Positions 60,138 through 64,000 of a stretch of DNA of 64,000 bases are shown here, one piece after another. The notes beneath the pieces are model-generated. The model was not told where the DNA came from. It saw only the letters and a program-made list of their open reading frames with translations, and did not search any database. This stretch comes from CAVOAK01 sp963664465 (GTDB taxonomy: Bacteria > Pseudomonadota > Alphaproteobacteria > UBA8366 > CAVOAK01). The stretch is from NCBI GenBank assembly GCA_963664465.2, contig CAXXSU010000011.1, forward strand, positions 248,001-312,000, in the 5' to 3' direction. Position numbers and translations under genes: made by a program. Positions within the stretch are counted from its first letter, which is position 1, and every line of letters begins with the position of its first letter.

Positions 60138-62015
60138 ATGCCGATTAGGCCAACACAAAAATCAGACCAAATCTCACGTCCGCGACCACCGCGGGCTGTG
60201 GTTGGCTCGCAAGTCAGTCGAGACGAAAAAATCTTCGCCGCGGCGTTCGACGGCCACGTGATCCGTAGATTCGTTGGTTTCGTAAGACCCTACCGGCGTT
60301 TTCTCTATATCGCGGTTGTCGCGGTAATTGTTTTTACGCTCACACAATTGACGATTCCGCTGATCCTCCGATTTGTGATCGATAACGCGCTGGTTAAGGA
60401 AGCCACAAATCGAGATTTGCTTGAGCTTGCAGCGCTGGCATTCGGCGCCATGATTTTCATCAACTACATCGCAAATTCAATTCAGCAGGTCACAGTTGGT
60501 CGGGTCGCTGAGCGCGTTCTCTTCGACCTACGACGCGCCATGTATGTCCATCTGCAGAAGGTGTCACTGTCCTTCATGGACAAAACCGAGGTCGGACGGT
60601 TGATGTCCCGCCTGCAGGGCGACGTCAATGCATTGCAGGAGTTTCTCGAGACATCCGTCTACGCGATTGGCGACATCGTGCTGTTGAGCGGCATCACCAT
60701 CGTCTTGGTAATGCTCGACTGGAAACTTGGGCTGTTCACACTCTCGGTTGTGCCAACGCTGTTGATCGTCCGCATCATCTGGCTGCCCTATGCACGCAGG
60801 GCTTTCTTGCTCGCACGCGAATTAGCCTCGGTCGTCAACGGCGCGTTGGCCGAAGGCATTCATGGCGTACGCACCGTTCAGGGAATGTTGCGCGAAAAGG
60901 TAAATTTCGACCTGTTCGACGACAAGGCAAGTGAGAGTTTACGGGCCCACCTCCGTGCCTCAAAATTTGCCCAGGTCATGGTGCCAATCGTCGATACGCT
61001 GAGCGGCGGCGCTATGGCCATCGTCGTGATTATCGGCGGCAATCTCGTTTTGGGCGGCGAACTCGACCTGGGCATCATGGTCGCGTTCATGTTTTACATT
61101 CAACGGTTTTTCGACCCGATCCGCTCGCTAACCATTCAGTACTCCATCATGCAACGCGCCATGGCGTCGGGCCAGCGCATCTTTGAAGTGCTCGACGTGC
61201 CGGTCGATATCATCGACGATGCGAATTCCATTGAGCTGAAGGATATCGATGGTTCCATCGAGTTCCGGAACGTCACTTTTGGTTACCTCCCGGACCAGCC
61301 GATTCTGCATGACATAAGTTTTCGCGTTAACCCGGGTGAAACCGTCGCCTTAGTTGGCCCAACAGGATCGGGTAAGACCAGCATAACTGCACTTGCCCAC
61401 CGTTTTTATGAGACTTGGGAAGGCCAGATACTGATCGGCGGGCACGATGTCCGCGATGTGACACAGGACTCGCTTGGCCGACAGGTCTCGATGGTGCTCC
61501 AGGAACCGTTCCTCTTCACGGGCACCATTCAGGAGAATATCCGCTACCGGAAAGCTGAGGCGACGCGCCAGGATATCGAGGCAGCGGCCAAGGCTGTGGG
61601 CGCGCATGACTTCATAACCAAGCTTCCGCTCGGCTATGAGAGTATGCTCGAGCAGCGCGGCGGCAACTTATCGATCGGTCAGCGACAACTGATCAGTTTC
61701 GCGCGCGCGATCGTTGCCGACTCGAAGATCTTGGTCCTCGACGAAGCCACGGCCAACATTGACAGCTATACCGAGATGCAAATTCAGACCGCCTTGGCAA
61801 GACTGCTGGAAGGCCGGACGGGCCTGGTCATCGCCCACCGCTTAGCGACGATTCGCGGCGCCGATCGCATTATCGTCTTGCAGAACGGGCGAATTATCGA
61901 AACCGGAACGCACCCGGAGCTTATGCAGCACGGCGGCCTGTACGCGCGCCTCTACTCGCTCAATTATGCCTCCTTCGACGACATTCCGGACGAGCTTGTC
62001 CACGTTTCGACCTGA
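60138..62015 (+). CDS. ABC exporter half-transporter, partner subunit
   Basis: A 625-residue membrane-ATPase fusion. Walker A GPTGSGKTS and Walker B LVLDEATANID keep the catalytic Glu, while the signature is LSIGQRQL rather than LSGGQ. Its own Walker A and B would pair with the normal signature of the upstream subunit to form the working site, and its altered signature with the Asp-containing site of that subunit. The two genes are thus complementary. The N-terminal SRPRPPRAVVGSQ-like tail is polar. The ATG at 60138 follows AGGAAG by about 10 nt. Confidence 0.88.
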   Translation: MPIRPTQKSDQISRPRPPRAVVGSQVSRDEKIFAAAFDGHVIRRFVGFVRPYRRFLYIAVVAVIVFTLTQLTIPLILRFVIDNALVKEATNRDLLELAALAFGAMIFINYIANSIQQVTVGRVAERVLFDLRRAMYVHLQKVSLSFMDKTEVGRLMSRLQGDVNALQEFLETSVYAIGDIVLLSGITIVLVMLDWKLGLFTLSVVPTLLIVRIIWLPYARRAFLLARELASVVNGALAEGIHGVRTVQGMLREKVNFDLFDDKASESLRAHLRASKFAQVMVPIVDTLSGGAMAIVVIIGGNLVLGGELDLGIMVAFMFYIQRFFDPIRSLTIQYSIMQRAMASGQRIFEVLDVPVDIIDDANSIELKDIDGSIEFRNVTFGYLPDQPILHDISFRVNPGETVALVGPTGSGKTSITALAHRFYETWEGQILIGGHDVRDVTQDSLGRQVSMVLQEPFLFTGTIQENIRYRKAEATRQDIEAAAKAVGAHDFITKLPLGYESMLEQRGGNLSIGQRQLISFARAIVADSKILVLDEATANIDSYTEMQIQTALARLLEGRTGLVIAHRLATIRGADRIIVLQNGRIIETGTHPELMQHGGLYARLYSLNYASFDDIPDELVHVST

Positions 62016-62162
62016 GCGTCCGGCGATTTGGCTGGGCATCTGAAGTCGACCGTTTGCTCTAAGCGACCCGTTTGCGCCAGCTTGACCTGCGCGCACATCC
62101 ACATCAGAGTGATTCGACACCGAATGCCGGCTTCCGCGATGCCCATAGAGCGGTGAAACAGC

Positions 62163-62978
62163 ATGGACCGCGCCATGAAAGTCTCGCTCATCCAAATGAA
62201 CTCGCAGGACGAAAAGGCTGCCAATCTGCGCCAAGCTAAGCAGCTGGTCGACGACGCCGTCGCGGAAGACCACCCGGAGCTCGTGGTGTTGCCGGAAATG
62301 TTCGTGTTTCTGGGCGAGGGGCAAGAGGCGAAGCGCATCGCCGCGGAGGAGCTGCCCGGCGGCGAGGCCTACACCTTGCTACAGGATTTGGCATCTTCGC
62401 ACGGCATCTATGTGCACGGCGGCAGCCTGATCGAGACGGACGGCAATTCGCTCTACAACACAAGCGTCGTATTTGCGCCCGATGGCAGTGAGGTCGCGCG
62501 CTATCGCAAGATGCACATGTTCGACATCACGACCCCGGACGGCAAAGAGTATCGGGAGTCGGCCACCTATACCCGCGGCGAGGAACTCGTCACCTTTGAC
62601 GCGAACGGCGCCAAGGTCGGCTGCACCATCTGCTACGACGTGCGCTTCCCGGAGCTCTACCAGGCGCTGGCAAAGCAAGGCGTGTCGGTCGTTACGGTGC
62701 CGGCGGCCTTCACCTTGCAGACGGGCAAGGACCATTGGGAAGTTCTCCTGCGGGCGAGAGCGATCGAGACCGAGACCTATGTCCTCGCAGCGGCGCAGTG
62801 CGGCACGCATGCCAACGGCAGCCGAGCAACCTACGGCCACTCGCTCGTCGTCGATCCATGGGGACATGTCATCGCCCGGGCACAGGACACCGTCGGCTTC
62901 GTGACGGCGCGCCTCGACCTCGACTATCTCGCGTTGGTGCGCCAGCGCATTCCGGTCGCACAACACAAAGTCCTGTGA
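62163..62978 (+). CDS. nitrilase-superfamily carbon-nitrogen hydrolase
   Basis: A 271-residue enzyme with the Glu-Lys-Cys triad: Glu45 (VVLPEMFVF), Lys116 (RYRKMHMFD) and Cys157 (GCTICYDVRFPELY). The group that includes Nit1/Nit2 (deaminated glutathione amidase and omega-amidase) is the best match. It would hydrolyse small amides in the cytoplasm. Two ATG codons, 62163 and 62175, are possible; MKVSLIQMNS from the second is the family start. GC is higher than in the ABC genes before it. No operon partner is evident. Confidence 0.88.
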   Translation: MDRAMKVSLIQMNSQDEKAANLRQAKQLVDDAVAEDHPELVVLPEMFVFLGEGQEAKRIAAEELPGGEAYTLLQDLASSHGIYVHGGSLIETDGNSLYNTSVVFAPDGSEVARYRKMHMFDITTPDGKEYRESATYTRGEELVTFDANGAKVGCTICYDVRFPELYQALAKQGVSVVTVPAAFTLQTGKDHWEVLLRARAIETETYVLAAAQCGTHANGSRATYGHSLVVDPWGHVIARAQDTVGFVTARLDLDYLALVRQRIPVAQHKVL

Positions 62979-63106
62979 GGCGCACACTGAGACCAAAACA
63001 AAGAATCACGTCGCGTCCCCAAATCCGCCGACAGACAGAAGCCAACACTCATTTCAGATCCGCTCATTTTGACGCGGCTGCCTTACTACAGGCGTCCCAA
63101 CGGTTC

Positions 63107-63136
63107 GTCCGTGATGGTCCGTGATGGTCCGTGATC
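63107..63136. repeat. three 10-bp tandem repeats
   Basis: GTCCGTGATG at 63107-63116 and 63117-63126, then GTCCGTGATC at 63127-63136. They lie between the convergent hydrolase and reductase genes and have no visible function. Confidence 0.8.
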
Positions 63137-63146
63137 TTGGGTTCGA

Positions 63147-64000
63147 TCAGCCGACCGGCCCGAATATCTCGGTGTGGATGTGCTCGGCAGAGACGCCGCG
63201 GCGCTCAAGATCGATCTGTATGTCGGCCATGAAGCTCGTTGGACCGCAAAGAAAGTAATGTGCATTGGTGTCGTCGACGAAACTTGCCAATAGCGCGCCA
63301 TCGACGCGACCTTCGCTGTCGTAATCGATGCCGGCCTGATCTTCAGGACGCGGTCGGCTGTAGGCAACATGGACTTGAATGCCGACGCTTCTTGCCGCCA
63401 GTTCTCTGACTTCGCGCGCCAACGGATGGTGACCGCCATCGCGCACACCATGAAGAAACCAAACCGGGCGCTGGCCGCCCTCCGCAGCCACCGCATGAAG
63501 CATGCTCACCATCGGGGTCACACCGATGCCGGCGCTCACGAACGCGACCGGGCACTTGCCGCAGGACATCATGAAATCGCCGGCTGGCTTTCGGGTGTCA
63601 ATGAACGCTCCGAGCTCGACGGAATCGTGTAAGTGGCGTGATGCGCGGCCTTTGGCCTCGCGCTTGACGCTGATCCGATAGCGCTCGTGACTTGGCGCGC
63701 CCGAGAGCGAATAGGTCCGGCGGACCGGCTCCGCCGCACCCACCATCTCAAGTTCGATCGGAAGGTGTTGGCCGGCCTCGAACATCGGCAATGGGCCTGA
63801 GTCTCGCGCTTCGAATACAAACGACGTTACGTCATCGCTCTCGGGAAGTTTCTCGATCAAGCGAAGCGAGCGCACTGAATCCGCATCTGCATCCCATCGC
63901 AGGGCAACTGCGGCAGGAAGTTCGACGACTTCCTCGATATCGAATGTCACCAAACGGCGCGCGCCGGGGATCCGATCAACATGCTCCGAATGCCAATCGA
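63147..64000 (-). CDS. FAD/NAD-binding oxidoreductase, 5' end outside window
   Basis: Ferredoxin-reductase-type flavoprotein. The FAD motif is RTYSLS, the NAD site is GIGVTPMVSMLHAV, and YFLCGPTSFM is the C-terminal signature; it resembles the reductase half of flavohemoproteins. There is no 2Fe-2S domain after it: the protein ends EIFGPVG. A TTG at 63953 could start a 268-residue protein, but the frame stays open to the window edge and reads SEHVDRIPGARRLVTF before it, so a further N-terminal domain is likely and the gene is treated as partial. The electron acceptor is unknown. Confidence 0.8.
   Translation of the reverse strand, partial: DWHSEHVDRIPGARRLVTFDIEEVVELPAAVALRWDADADSVRSLRLIEKLPESDDVTSFVFEARDSGPLPMFEAGQHLPIELEMVGAAEPVRRTYSLSGAPSHERYRISVKREAKGRASRHLHDSVELGAFIDTRKPAGDFMMSCGKCPVAFVSAGIGVTPMVSMLHAVAAEGGQRPVWFLHGVRDGGHHPLAREVRELAARSVGIQVHVAYSRPRPEDQAGIDYDSEGRVDGALLASFVDDTNAHYFLCGPTSFMADIQIDLERRGVSAEHIHTEIFGPVG

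Noticed and set aside
1..64000. CRISPR arrays
   Set aside because: The only short tandem repeats found (10, 17, 23 and 67 bp units) have no spacers between units.

Overview
The window reads as chromosomal DNA of an alphaproteobacterium with moderately high GC. The evidence is gene order: fabD-fabG-acpP-fabF-mltG; rpsF-rpsR-DUF2232-rplI-dnaB-alr ... radA-cvpA-purF; der-bamB-yfgM; a DUF2794 gene; a gcrA remnant; and GTTC-N7-GTTC boxes of the alphaproteobacterial LexA type. I cannot name the genus.

Layout. 1-8461: a mixed region with a small membrane protein, a GlcG-like protein, a methyltransferase, a frameshifted class III cyclase, NhaD, a frameshifted TPR-CHAT protein and aspartate dehydrogenase. 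8506-14607: the type II fatty acid operon, split between fabD and fabG by an IS1182-family element. 14700-26803: the ribosomal protein / dnaB / alr / mlaEF / radA / cvpA / purF block on the plus strand. 26820-31872: der, bamB, yfgM-like, a thioredoxin-fold protein, a lipoprotein and a DUF2794 protein. 31897-35649: a decayed patch with an IS1380-family element, a small zinc-ribbon gene with a LexA-like box, a gcrA pseudogene (amber codon, then cut by an IS) and an IS5-family element. 35673-57904: the main feature, a locus that interleaves hopanoid genes with phosphonate genes. 58209-62015: two half-size ABC exporters that look like a heterodimer. 62163-64000: a nitrilase-family hydrolase and a flavin reductase cut by the window end.

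How the main locus may work. HpnC and HpnD convert farnesyl diphosphate towards squalene (the usual third enzyme, HpnE, is not in the window). Shc cyclises squalene to hopene, HpnH adds adenosyl, and HpnG removes adenine. HpnA and HpnB are tailoring candidates, and HpnM, HpnN and HpnL are transport or membrane proteins. Among them lie a PepM-cytidylyltransferase fusion, phosphonopyruvate decarboxylase and 2-aminoethylphosphonate (AEP) transaminase, which together should yield AEP. A second LicC/PntC-like nucleotidyltransferase, a PhyH-type oxygenase and three CDP-alcohol phosphotransferase-family proteins are also present. The simplest inference is activation of AEP to CMP-AEP and transfer to a lipid, either diacylglycerol (phosphonolipid) or, more speculatively, a hopanoid. 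The coupling is physical: hpnA is the last gene of the pepM-ppd-phnW run, and a CDP-alcohol phosphotransferase sits between hpnN and hpnL with a TTGA stop/start overlap.

Signs of decay or sequence error: three IS elements, two frameshifts at G runs and one nonsense codon. The frameshifts need read-level confirmation before being called biological.
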